DNA of 64,000 bases from assembly GCA_937873495.1 (NCBI GenBank), contig CALMXZ010000005.1, positions 1-64,000 of the forward strand, written 5' to 3'. The position numbers and the translations under genes were made by a program. The notes beneath the pieces were generated by a model. That model saw nothing but the letters and a program-made list of their open reading frames with translations, did no database searches and was not told where the DNA came from. Below are positions 16,986-25,250 of the stretch, piece by piece. The stretch comes from an uncultured Trueperaceae bacterium. GTDB taxonomy: Bacteria > Deinococcota > Deinococci > Deinococcales > Trueperaceae. Positions within the stretch are counted from its first letter, which is position 1. Every line of letters begins with the position of its first letter.

Positions 16986-17670
16986 AGCCGATCCTCCCCT
17001 CGTACAGGGCGCGACCTACGATCGCTCCCTGCAGCCCGAGGCGTTCGTACGCAGCCAGGTCGGCGTCCGTGCCCACCCCGCCGCCCGCCATGAGCGTGCC
17101 GGGGAACGCGTCGCGCATGCGCGCCACCGGCTCCTCGTCGACGCCGCGCATGGTGCCGTCGCGGGAGATGTCCGTGTAGATCACGTGCGTCACGCCGCGA
17201 GCGGCCACCCGGCCGGCGAGCTCGACGGCGTCGAGCTCCGTCGTCTCGGCCCAACCGCGCACGGCGACGCGGCCGCCGCGCGCGTCTATCGAGACGCACA
17301 CGCGCTCCGGGCCGAACTCCTCGAGGAGGGTGCTCACCACGTCGGGGTCGGTGATCGCGACCGTGCCGAGCACCACGCGCTCCAGTACCGCGAGCCACCT
17401 GCGCCCGGCCTCCACGCTCCTGACGCCGCCGCCCAGCTCGACCTTGGCGGCGACCCCGGCGGCGAGGCGGGCGACCGCCTGCGCGTTCTGGCCGCTGCCG
17501 AGCGTGGCGTCGAGGTCGACGACGTGCAGCCACGCGGCGCCCAGGGCGTCCCACTTCCGAGCGGCCTCGAGCGGATCGGAGAAGTAGACGGTCTCGCGAT
17601 CAGGGTCGCCCTCGAAGAGCCGCACCGCGCGGCCTTGCTGGATGTCGATGCAGGGAACGACGAGGAACAT
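16969..17670 (-). CDS. hisA: Phosphoribosylformimino-AICAR ribotide isomerase
   Basis: The 233-residue beta/alpha barrel catalyses the fourth step of histidine biosynthesis. CIDIQQGRAVRL near the N-terminus contains the catalytic aspartate, YTDISRDGT carries the second one, and MAGGGV and GAIVGRALYEG are phosphate-binding loops. The HisF signatures are absent, so HisA is preferred. No other his gene is in the window. It overlaps the fpg start by 17 bases and supplies that gene's ribosome-binding site within its own coding sequence. Confidence 0.93.
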   Translation of the reverse strand: MFLVVPCIDIQQGRAVRLFEGDPDRETVYFSDPLEAARKWDALGAAWLHVVDLDATLGSGQNAQAVARLAAGVAAKVELGGGVRSVEAGRRWLAVLERVVLGTVAITDPDVVSTLLEEFGPERVCVSIDARGGRVAVRGWAETTELDAVELAGRVAARGVTHVIYTDISRDGTMRGVDEEPVARMRDAFPGTLMAGGGVGTDADLAAYERLGLQGAIVGRALYEGRIGYPRTT

Positions 17671-17754
17671 GTCGGCTATGGAGCATACCCGGTGGGCGCC
17701 CTCCCGCCGGTCGCCACGTCGCCGGCCCGGCGACGCTCTGCCGGTCGGCCCGCG

Positions 17755-18921
17755 CTAGCCCGCCGGCAACGCGACGCTGAGGACCGCCCCCTCGCCCGGC
17801 ACGCCGCTGCTGCTCGCCGTGACCGTGCCGCCGTGGAGCGTCGTGATCGCCTTCACGATGGCGAGCCCCAGCCCGCTGCCGCGTCGCGTGTCCTGCCGCT
17901 GCCCCTGCACGAAGCGGTCGAACACGATGTCCAGCTCGTCCTGCCGGATGCCCGGCCCCTGGTCGGCGACGCTCAGCGTCACGGACCCGCCCTCGCGGGC
18001 GACGCGCACCGTCACCACGCCGCCCTCGGGGCTGACGGCGATGGCGTTGTCGAGCAGGTTCATGACGACCTGCTGGAGCCGCGAAGGGTCGGCCCACACG
18101 GTGGCGGGTTCGACCTCGGCCGCCAGCTCGACCCCATGTTTGTCGGCCATGGGGCGCAGCATGGCGATGACGTCCCTGGCGAGGTCGCCAACGTCGAGGT
18201 CCTGCGGCTCGAGCTTGAGGTGGTGGCTCTCGGCGAGCGAGAGCGTCCTGAGGTCCTGGACGAGGCGCGTGAGGAGCGCGACGTGGTTCTGCAGGACGGC
18301 GAGCTCCTCCTTGGAGGCGGGCACTATCCCGTCGCCCATGGCCTCCAAACGGAGCTGCATGGCCGCGAGCGGGTTGCGCAGCTCGTGGGCGGTGTCGGCC
18401 AGCATGGCCTGGCGACCGCCCTCGTACCGCTCGAGGGCCTCGGCCAGGCTGTTGAAGTCGGTGGCCAGCTCCCGCGCCTCCTCCGGCCACCGACCGGACG
18501 GCTCGACGATCCTCACGCTCCAGTCGCCGGTGGCTAGCTTCTTGGCGGTGCCGGACACCACCTCTATCGGTCTCACCAGGCTCCGCGACAGCCAGACGGC
18601 CAGGAGGCCGGCCACGCCGACGGCCAGGAGCAGCCCGACCACGACGGCCTCGTTGCGCGCTCGGCGCTGCTGCGCGAGGAAGTCGAAGAGCCGGCGGCTC
18701 TCCTCCTGGAAGAAGTTGGGGTCCCCCGGGCCTGCGGCCTCGCCGTACGTGGGGGGCGGATGCGGCGGGCCCATCTCCCTCTGGACCCTCCCCTTGAAGT
18801 CGTCCGGCAAGCTCGCGAGCGTGCGCCAGTCGGCCACGCGCTGGGCGAGTGGAACGATCGAGATGGCCAAGGCGACGACCACGAGCATGGCCAGCGCCGT
18901 CCGCCAGACGAGCTTGTTCAT
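17755..18921 (-). CDS. Two-component sensor histidine kinase
   Basis: The 388-residue membrane kinase has two membrane segments (about 8-28 and 92-112) around a short extracytoplasmic loop rich in proline, then a HAMP linker, the phosphoacceptor His179 in DTAHELRNPLA, the N box NLLDNAIAVS and the ATP lid DQGPGI. It overlaps the response-regulator stop by four bases and is translated after it. The stimulus is unknown. The divergent VTC/DUF4956/CotH genes are a reasonable target set. Confidence 0.9.
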   Translation of the reverse strand: MNKLVWRTALAMLVVVALAISIVPLAQRVADWRTLASLPDDFKGRVQREMGPPHPPPTYGEAAGPGDPNFFQEESRRLFDFLAQQRRARNEAVVVGLLLAVGVAGLLAVWLSRSLVRPIEVVSGTAKKLATGDWSVRIVEPSGRWPEEARELATDFNSLAEALERYEGGRQAMLADTAHELRNPLAAMQLRLEAMGDGIVPASKEELAVLQNHVALLTRLVQDLRTLSLAESHHLKLEPQDLDVGDLARDVIAMLRPMADKHGVELAAEVEPATVWADPSRLQQVVMNLLDNAIAVSPEGGVVTVRVAREGGSVTLSVADQGPGIRQDELDIVFDRFVQGQRQDTRRGSGLGLAIVKAITTLHGGTVTASSSGVPGEGAVLSVALPAG

Positions 18922-19631
18922 CCGCCGTCGGCCTCGAGGCTGTAGCCGACCCCGCGCACGGTCCTGATCGGCTCGCCCGCACCTGCCTCGCGCAGCTTCC
19001 TGCGCAGGTGCGTCAGGTGGATGTCGACGGCGCGCTCTAGCGCGTCGCTCTCCGGCATGGCGTTCTCGATGAGCTCGGCGCGCGAGATGACCCTCTCAGG
19101 GGTGGCGGCGAGGTGCGCAAGGAGGCGGTACTCGGTCGGCGTCAGGTCCACGGGGGTGCCGGCCACGCTAACGCGGTGCGAGTAGGAGTCGATCTCGAGC
19201 GCCCCGACGTGGGTGGCCGACCGACCATCCAAGGAGTACGCCCGCCGCATCAGCGCCGCCACCCGGCTGAGGAGGCGCCTGGCGCTGACGGGCTTCACCA
19301 GGTAATCGTCGCCGCCCAGGTGCAGGCCGGCGATCTCGTCGGCCTCCTCCGCCCTGGCCGTGAGGATGAGGACGGGCGTCGTGTCCTTCTCCCTGATGCG
19401 CCGCAGCACCTCGAGGCCGTCCAGCAGCGGCAGCCCCAGGTCGAGGATGAGGAGGTCCGGCCGCCACCTGTCGTGGTAGTCGAGGGCTCGCAGACCGTCG
19501 CGCGCCTTCTCCGTGCTGCAACCGGCCTGGCGCAGGTAGAGCTCGATGATGTCGGCGAGGCTCTCCTCGTCCTCGACTATCAGCACGCGCCTCCCAACGA
19601 GCACCGCTGTGTCTGCTAAGGCTTGTGACAT
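18918..19631 (-). CDS. OmpR/PhoB-family response regulator
   Basis: The 237-residue regulator has a receiver domain with phosphoacceptor Asp64 (LLILDLGLP) and the conserved lysine in DDYLVKPV, then a winged-helix DNA-binding domain ending TVRGVGYSLEADGG. It forms an operon with the kinase downstream. TATGCT lies nine bases before the ATG, so the message may be leaderless. The 109-base gap to the divergent VTC gene could hold binding sites for it. Confidence 0.92.
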   Translation of the reverse strand: MSQALADTAVLVGRRVLIVEDEESLADIIELYLRQAGCSTEKARDGLRALDYHDRWRPDLLILDLGLPLLDGLEVLRRIREKDTTPVLILTARAEEADEIAGLHLGGDDYLVKPVSARRLLSRVAALMRRAYSLDGRSATHVGALEIDSYSHRVSVAGTPVDLTPTEYRLLAHLAATPERVISRAELIENAMPESDALERAVDIHLTHLRRKLREAGAGEPIRTVRGVGYSLEADGG

Positions 19632-19740
19632 CGTGCGCGAAGCATAGCGCCACCGTGTTCAGGTTCCGTTTCCCCTGCGCGCGTGGTCGCGCCCGGACCG
19701 TCAAACGCAACCGAAACAGTCGTTGCCTAGCATCCTTGGC

Positions 19741-20534
19741 ATGAGAACAGACCAGCTGGACAGGCTCGGCGCGGCAGCGGACTCCTTCCCCAGGATCGGC
19801 CTCATGGAGCTGCAAGGAGCCAGCCTGATGAACCGCGTCGACCAGAAGTTCGTAGTCCACCTGCCGGAACTGGTGGCCGTCCTGGAAGCGGCGCGCGGGT
19901 CGTATCGCGCGCTCTCCCTGGAAGGCGAAGTGTGGCAGCCCTATCACACGCGCTACTTCGACACGCCCGGCTTCGGCCTCCTCAGAGCCCATCACCGCGG
20001 CAAGACGCCGCGAGCCAAGGTGCGCACGCGCGTGTACCTGAACAGCGGCCTCTCGTTCCTGGAGGTCAAGAACCGGCTCAACGACGGTCGCACGGTCAAG
20101 CGCCGGGTCGAGACGAGCGACGCCTTTCGAGCGCCCGAGGCGGAGGAACTCTCCGGCTTGGTGCTCGCCGACCTAGCCTCGGACGCCGCTCGCGAGGGCG
20201 TCACAGGCAACCGCTTGGAGACCAAGCTCCTGAACGACTATCGGCGCCTCACGCTCGTCCACGAGGCGCGCGCGGAGCGCGTGACCATCGACACCGACCT
20301 CACGTTCTCCACGGGTAGCGCGAACCTCACGCTCACTAGCACGGCGATCATCGAGATCAAGCAGGCCCGGCTGGACAACCGCTCGTATTCCTGCAGGCCC
20401 TCCGCGCGCACCGGGTCCGGCCGCGGAGCTTCAGCAAGTACTGCGTCTTCGCGAGCCTGCTCGACCCGTCGCTGCCGCGCAACCGCCTGCTGCCGACCAT
20501 CCGCGCGGTCGCCCCTTGGGTAGTGGAGGCCTGA
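19741..20534 (+). CDS. VTC-domain (polyphosphate polymerase-like) protein, frameshifted near the 3' end
   Basis: The first 215 or so residues form a VTC domain: MNRVDQKFVV, HTRYFDTPGF, a basic RGKTPRAKVRTRVY strand, LEVKNR, and IIEIKQARLDN. Yeast relatives make polyphosphate from ATP; several bacterial ones are uncharacterised. Near 20385-20388 one base seems missing: the open frame then reads low-complexity residues to 20523, whereas the next frame continues with FLQALRAHRVRPRSFSKYCV and ends at 20534, exactly as a VTC C-terminus should. The repaired product has about 264 residues. It may be a true mutation or an assembly error. TAGCAT lies seven bases before the ATG. It is followed by DUF4956 after two bases. 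Confidence 0.75.
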
Positions 20535-20536
20535 AC

Positions 20537-21178
20537 GTGTCCCCCGATCTGACGAACTTCGTCCTCGGCGCGCTCCTCAACCTCGTGTTCGCGGTCCTCA
20601 TCACCCGGTTCATCTACTACCCGGGTCGCGGCAACCGGGAGTACGTCTTCGCCTTCCTCGGCTCCAACGTCACCGTCTACTTCGTGATGAGCCTCCTGAC
20701 GCGCCTAGAGATCGGTGTCGGCGTGGGTTTCGGCCTCTTCGCCCTGTTCTCGATCCTGCGCTACCGGACGGACGAGCTCCCGATCCGCGAGATGACCTAC
20801 CTCTTCGTGCTCATGGCGCTCCCGGTGTTCAACTCGGTGCTCGCCACGCAGGGCGCCTACTGGCAACTCGGGCTGTCCAACGGCTTCCTGGTCGCCGTCC
20901 TCTTCACGCTCGAGAAAGAGTTGGGCTTCCGGTTCACCGAGACCCGCACCGTCCGGTACGACAACGCGGCTCTCTGCTCGCCGCTCAGGCGCCAGGACCT
21001 CCTCGACGACCTCAGGGCACGCACCGGGCTGCCGGTCCAGCGCGTGACCGTCAAGCAGGTCGACCTCTTGCACGACTCGGCACTCCTGCAAGTCCACTTC
21101 TACGCTTCCGAGGAGCACACCCCCGGGAGCGACCCCGCCCGGGCAGACCGGGTACAAGGAGACCACCAGCATGTTTGA
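20537..21178 (+). CDS. DUF4956 domain membrane protein
   Basis: Starting at a GTG with GGAGG seven bases upstream, the 213-residue protein has four or five membrane segments in the first 130 residues, with the family hallmark LFALFSILRYRTDELPIREM, then a small cytoplasmic domain (about 140-200). DUF4956 proteins have no assigned biochemistry but commonly occur beside VTC-domain and CotH genes, as here. It overlaps the CotH start by eight bases. A role as membrane anchor or channel for a VTC-like enzyme is a guess. Confidence 0.85.
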   Translation: MSPDLTNFVLGALLNLVFAVLITRFIYYPGRGNREYVFAFLGSNVTVYFVMSLLTRLEIGVGVGFGLFALFSILRYRTDELPIREMTYLFVLMALPVFNSVLATQGAYWQLGLSNGFLVAVLFTLEKELGFRFTETRTVRYDNAALCSPLRRQDLLDDLRARTGLPVQRVTVKQVDLLHDSALLQVHFYASEEHTPGSDPARADRVQGDHQHV

Positions 21179-22877
21179 ACGCGTCAGCTCGCTACTTCTC
21201 GCCCTGGCCTTCGCGCTCGTCATCGGGCCTTGGGGCGCGGCGTTCGCCCAGGAGCAGGCCCAGACGGGCGCTCAGACAAGCGACCAAACGACCGACCAAA
21301 CGACCGACCAAACGACCGACCAGCCGCCGCCGGGCTGGCCGCCGGCCGATGGCATGCCGACCGACTTCCCGGATGGCTTCCCTGCGGGCTTCCCTGGCGA
21401 TCTCCCGCCCGGCTTCCCGACCGACTTCCCACCCGACTTCCAAGGTGGCATGCCGCCCTTCGGCGGTGCGCAAGCCCAAGGCGGCCAGTTCGGCGGGCCG
21501 CGCGGCGGCGGCCCAGGCGGCCCCGGCGGCTTCGGGGGCTTCGGGCCGAACCAGCAGGAATACGAGCTCGTCGACGAGTTCGACGCGGACGGCGACGGCG
21601 TCCTGAACGCCGCGGAGCGCGCGGCCGCCCTGGCCTCGATCGGGAGGACGGTGCGCACGACCGTGGCAGGCACCCCCGGCCCGTCGCTCACGCCCGCCGA
21701 CGTAGCGACCTACTCCGAGACCGACGCGCTGTACGACCCGACGGTGATCCGCACGATCTTCCTGGAGCTCGACGAGGAGAACTGGGAGGCGGAGCTGGAG
21801 GCCTTCTACAACACCGACGTGCACCTTGTCGGCACCGTCGAGGTCGACGGCGTCACGTACGAGAACGTCGGGGTGCGGTTCCGCGGGAACTCGTCCTACA
21901 TGATGGTGTCCGCCGGCCTCAAACGGCCGCTGCGGCTCAAGCTCGACCTGGTCGTCGACGGCCAGGACCTGCTCGGCTACCGCACCCTCAACCTCATCAA
22001 CGGCGCCAACGACCCGAGCTCGCTCCGCACGGTCATCTACTCCATGATCGCGCAGGACTACATCGCCGTTCCGAAGGTCGGCCTCGTGCGGCTGGTCGTG
22101 AACGGCGAGAGCTGGGGGATCTACCAGGACCAGCAGCAGTACAACAAGGACTTCCTCGCCGACTACTTCGACGACACGGGCGGCGTGCGCTGGAAGGTGT
22201 CAGGCAGCCCGAACGGGCAGGGCGGCATGCGCTACCTCGGCGACGACCCCGACACCTACCGCTCCATCTACGAGATCGACAACAAGGACAAGCCCGAGAG
22301 CTGGGCGGCCCTGATCGCCCTGTTCCGCACGCTGAACGAGACGCCGACGGAGAACCTCGTCGAGGCACTCGACCCGATCCTCGACATCGACGGCGTCCTG
22401 CGTTTCTTCGCCCTCGAGGTCGCGCTCTCGAACTCGGACGGTTTCTACAGCCGGGCGAGCGACTACTACATCTACCTGGACGAGAGCGGCAAGTTCCACG
22501 TGATGCCGCACGACTTCAACGAGGCGCTCGGGGCCGGGGACCGGGGGCCGGGCGGCCGCGGCGGCTCCGGCTCCGCGACGACCCTCGACCCGCTCGTCAA
22601 CGTGAACGACGCGACCAAACCCCTGCGCACGCGCCTCCTCGAGGTCCCGGAGCTCCGCGAGCGCTACCTGGCGTACGTCCGCGACATCGCCGAGAAGTGG
22701 CTCGACTGGGGCACCCTCGGCCCGATCGTCACGGAGCTCCACGACAGCATCGACGCCGACTTCGCCGCTGACACCCGCGCGCTGTTCGGCTACGAGCAGT
22801 TCGAGGCCTCGGTCGAGGGGCTCAAGGACTACGTCGAGGCTCGGCAGGCCTACTTGCTGTCCGTGCTGCCGGAGTGA
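21171..22877 (+). CDS. Secreted CotH-family protein kinase with EF-hand and Gly/Pro-rich N-terminus
   Basis: The 568-residue protein starts with a signal peptide (about 1-26), then TTDQ repeats (about 36-51), a low-complexity GFPxxFP/Gly-rich stretch to about residue 127, and a canonical EF-hand loop DADGDGVLNAAE (138-149). The CotH domain covers about 195-560: VRFRGNSSY (235-243), NLINGANDPSSLR, and HDFN (447-450) with the probable metal-binding aspartate. CotH proteins are atypical kinases that phosphorylate secreted proteins. AAGGAG lies nine bases before the ATG. It ends the VTC-DUF4956-CotH operon and is followed by a hairpin. Confidence 0.87.
   Translation: MFERVSSLLLALAFALVIGPWGAAFAQEQAQTGAQTSDQTTDQTTDQTTDQPPPGWPPADGMPTDFPDGFPAGFPGDLPPGFPTDFPPDFQGGMPPFGGAQAQGGQFGGPRGGGPGGPGGFGGFGPNQQEYELVDEFDADGDGVLNAAERAAALASIGRTVRTTVAGTPGPSLTPADVATYSETDALYDPTVIRTIFLELDEENWEAELEAFYNTDVHLVGTVEVDGVTYENVGVRFRGNSSYMMVSAGLKRPLRLKLDLVVDGQDLLGYRTLNLINGANDPSSLRTVIYSMIAQDYIAVPKVGLVRLVVNGESWGIYQDQQQYNKDFLADYFDDTGGVRWKVSGSPNGQGGMRYLGDDPDTYRSIYEIDNKDKPESWAALIALFRTLNETPTENLVEALDPILDIDGVLRFFALEVALSNSDGFYSRASDYYIYLDESGKFHVMPHDFNEALGAGDRGPGGRGGSGSATTLDPLVNVNDATKPLRTRLLEVPELRERYLAYVRDIAEKWLDWGTLGPIVTELHDSIDADFAADTRALFGYEQFEASVEGLKDYVEARQAYLLSVLPE
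21281..21322 (+). repeat. 12-base tandem repeat in the CotH gene
   Basis: A 12-base unit (acgaccgaccaa) is repeated about three times with partial flanking copies, encoding Thr-Thr-Asp-Gln repeats just after the signal peptide. Length variation by slippage would stay in frame. Confidence 0.8.
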
Positions 22878-22884
22878 CGCCCCA

Positions 22885-22918
22885 AGGACAGCGGCACCCG
22901 AGCGGCCGCCGCTGTCCT
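22885..22918 (+). terminator. Hairpin after the CotH gene
   Basis: Perfect 10-base arms (22885-22894 and 22909-22918), extendable by one pair, lie seven bases after the CotH stop. No U run follows, so it is a terminator-like or 3'-stabilising hairpin. Confidence 0.55.
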
Positions 22919-22995
22919 ACACTGCCTGGAGAGTCTGACGAGAAGGTCGCAGTCCGGCGGCAACCGCGGGCGGCGGATCTCGAGGAGGTCAGGGC

Positions 22996-24183
22996 GTGAG
23001 TCAAGACAACGAGCCGCGGGCCGCCACCAAGGCGGTCTGGGGCGGCGAGGAAGGCGTGCGCATAGCCGGGGCCACCCAGGTCCCGGTGGTGCATAGCGTC
23101 GCGTTCGGTTACGACGACCTCGACCTGTGGCGCGACGTGGCGCTCGGCCGGGCCGATGGGCACATCTACAGCCGCAACACGAACCCGACGGTGCGGGCCT
23201 TCGAGGAGAAGATCCGCCTGCTCGAAGGGGCCGAGGCCGCCACCAGCTTCTCCACGGGCATGGCGGCGATCAGCGCCACGCTCTTCGCACTGCTGGCACC
23301 CGGCGAGCGCGTCGTCTCCGTCAAGGACACGTACGGCGGCACCAACCGGCTGTTCCTCGACTACCTGCCGCGCTCCGGCATCGAGGTAGCCCTGTGCGAG
23401 ACGGGCGACCAGGCCGGCATCGTCGCGGCCATCGACGCCGGCTGCCGGCTCGTCTACCTCGAGACGCCAACGAACCCGACCTGCAAGATCCTCGACATCG
23501 CGCTGCTGGCGCGGCACGCCAAGGCGCAGGGCGCCACGGTGGTCGTCGACAACACGTTCGCGACGCCCATCAACCAGAGCCCGCTGACGCTGGGAGCCGA
23601 CCTCGTCATCCACAGCGCCACCAAGTACCTCGGCGGCCACGCCGACGCCCTCGGGGGCGCGCTCTGCGGCGCCAAGGAGCTCGTCGCCAAGGTGTTCGCC
23701 TACCGCGAGGTCAACGGCGCGGCGCTGCACGCCGACGCCGCCTACCTCCTGCTGCGCGGCATGAAGACGCTCGCGCTGCGCGTGGAGCGCCAGAGCGCCA
23801 ACGCCATGGCCGTGGCGCGCTTCCTCGACGCGCACCCGCGGGTCGAGCGCGTCTTCTACCCCGGCCTGCCCGGCCATCCCAACCACGAGGTCGCGAAGCG
23901 CCAGATGCGCGCCTTCGGCGGCATGCTGTCGTTCCAACTCGAAGGCGGCTTCGAGGTGGTGAAGGAGTTCCTGCCGAGGCTCCGCTTCGCGCACCGGGCG
24001 GCCAACCTCGGCGCCGTCGAGACGACCGTCGCACCGCCCCGGACGGGCAGCCATGTGGAACTGACGGAGCAGGAGCGCGCCGCCATGGGCATCCCAGAGG
24101 CACTCGTGAGGTACTCGGCCGGCATCGAGGACGTGAACGACCTCATCGCCGACCTCGACCAGGCGCTGGCGGCGAACGGCTGA
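22996..24183 (+). CDS. Trans-sulfuration enzyme, cystathionine gamma-synthase/lyase family
   Basis: This PLP enzyme has 395 residues. YSRNTNPT (58-65) binds the phosphate of the neighbouring subunit's PLP, and Lys210 in HSATKYLGG is the PLP lysine. SAGIEDVNDLIADLDQAL is the normal C-terminal end. Reactions in the family include cystathionine gamma-synthase, gamma-lyase, O-acetylhomoserine sulfhydrylase and methionine gamma-lyase; the sequence alone does not choose. The GTG start has GAGGAGG upstream. It stands alone between the CotH hairpin and the DUF177 promoter. Confidence 0.88.
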   Translation: MSQDNEPRAATKAVWGGEEGVRIAGATQVPVVHSVAFGYDDLDLWRDVALGRADGHIYSRNTNPTVRAFEEKIRLLEGAEAATSFSTGMAAISATLFALLAPGERVVSVKDTYGGTNRLFLDYLPRSGIEVALCETGDQAGIVAAIDAGCRLVYLETPTNPTCKILDIALLARHAKAQGATVVVDNTFATPINQSPLTLGADLVIHSATKYLGGHADALGGALCGAKELVAKVFAYREVNGAALHADAAYLLLRGMKTLALRVERQSANAMAVARFLDAHPRVERVFYPGLPGHPNHEVAKRQMRAFGGMLSFQLEGGFEVVKEFLPRLRFAHRAANLGAVETTVAPPRTGSHVELTEQERAAMGIPEALVRYSAGIEDVNDLIADLDQALAANG

Positions 24184-24219
24184 GGGACGACTGAACCCGT
24201 ACGTCCGAACCAGCGTAAC

Positions 24220-24247
24220 TTGACACGCTTCGGCCCAAGCCTATACT
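24220..24247 (+). promoter_or_regulatory. Promoter of the DUF177-rpmF unit
   Basis: TTGACA (24220-24225) and TATACT (24242-24247) are 16 bases apart, a near-consensus sigma-70 promoter. The predicted start is within a base or two of the ATG at 24256, so the message is probably leaderless. Confidence 0.75.
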
Positions 24248-24255
24248 TTCAAGGG

Positions 24256-24834
24256 ATGCAGTCTAGCGGTTCGGCCATGCTCAACCTGTCTTCACTCTTG
24301 CAGCACTCGCCGGGCGCGCCGCTCGACGTCAGTGGCGAAGGGCTCTTCACGCCCGCGCACGAGCTGCTCGAGGCCGACGGGTTGAGGCTCAAGGGACCGC
24401 TTAAGTGGCGCCTGACGGTGATCAACGCGGGTGGCGACGACGACTTCGTGCTCGAGGGCTCCGTCGAGGGCTCCGTCGTGATGGAGTGCCGCCGCTGTCT
24501 GATCGACGTCGACACGCCGGTGAAGACGTCCTTCGTCTACCCCATGTCCTACCGGCCGTCCGACCTGCCGCTCATGCTCGACGAGGACGGCGAGGAGGGC
24601 GACGACGAGCTGCTGATCTTCGGCGGCCCCCAGGTCGACTTCAGCGCGTTCCTCACGGAGTTGGTGGCCATCGAGCTGCCGATAACGGCGCTCTGCAGGC
24701 CCGACTGCCTCGGCCTGAGCGAGGAAGGCGTCAACCTCAACGAGCACCCGGAGCTGGCGCCGGAGCACAAGCACGTCAAGCAGGCCGACGAATCGCCGTT
24801 CGCCGCCCTCAAGGACATAGACATCTCCGCTTGA
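24256..24834 (+). CDS. DUF177 (YceD-like) protein
   Basis: From the ATG at 24256 the product has 192 residues; an ATG at 24277 (MLNLSSLL) fits homologues well and is the alternative. MECRRCLIDV and the later ALCRPDCLGL form the two CxxC-type pairs typical of DUF177, with an acidic loop between. The family sits beside rpmF in most bacteria and is linked to 23S rRNA/50S maturation. No ribosome-binding site precedes either start, consistent with leaderless translation. Confidence 0.88.
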   Translation: MQSSGSAMLNLSSLLQHSPGAPLDVSGEGLFTPAHELLEADGLRLKGPLKWRLTVINAGGDDDFVLEGSVEGSVVMECRRCLIDVDTPVKTSFVYPMSYRPSDLPLMLDEDGEEGDDELLIFGGPQVDFSAFLTELVAIELPITALCRPDCLGLSEEGVNLNEHPELAPEHKHVKQADESPFAALKDIDISA

Positions 24835-24916
24835 ACCGCCCCGACGCGGTTTAAGCTACTAGACCCGAGCGTCCCTCGCCCGAGCGGCGAGCGCCACCAA
24901 GAAGGAGCAGTACCAG

Positions 24917-25102
24917 ATGGCTAAGCACCCAGTACCCAAGAAGCGCACCTCGCGCTCCAGCCGCGATGCCCGCCGCGCGCACCACGCGCTCACGGCTCCG
25001 ACCCTCGTGGCCTGCCCCCAGTGCAAGACGATGAAGCCGCCGCATGTCGTCTGCCCCGAGTGCGGCAGCTACGATGGCCGCCAGGTGGTCGCGGAAGCTT
25101 GA
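24917..25102 (+). CDS. rpmF: 50S ribosomal protein L32
   Basis: This basic protein of 61 residues starts [20 protein letters not shown], the L32 N-terminus, and carries a zinc ribbon CPQC...CPEC. AAGGAG precedes the ATG. It follows DUF177 in the conserved order. Confidence 0.97.
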   Translation: MAKHPVPKKRTSRSSRDARRAHHALTAPTLVACPQCKTMKPPHVVCPECGSYDGRQVVAEA

Positions 25103-25171
25103 GGCACTCACGGCCGCTGGCAGGACGGCTAGCGGCCGGCAATCTCGACGGCGGCCATGCTTGGCCGCGCC

Positions 25172-25191
25172 AGGACGGCTCCGGCCGTCCT
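25172..25191 (+). terminator. Hairpin terminator after rpmF
   Basis: Eight-base perfect arms (25172-25179, 25184-25191) with a TCCG loop are followed by a TTTCGCTT stretch. It probably ends the DUF177-rpmF message before fabH. Confidence 0.6.
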
Positions 25192-25250
25192 TTCGCTTGC
25201 GGCGGCGCGGTCGGCGAACCGGCGCGCCGTCCGACGGAACGTAGGTAGGC

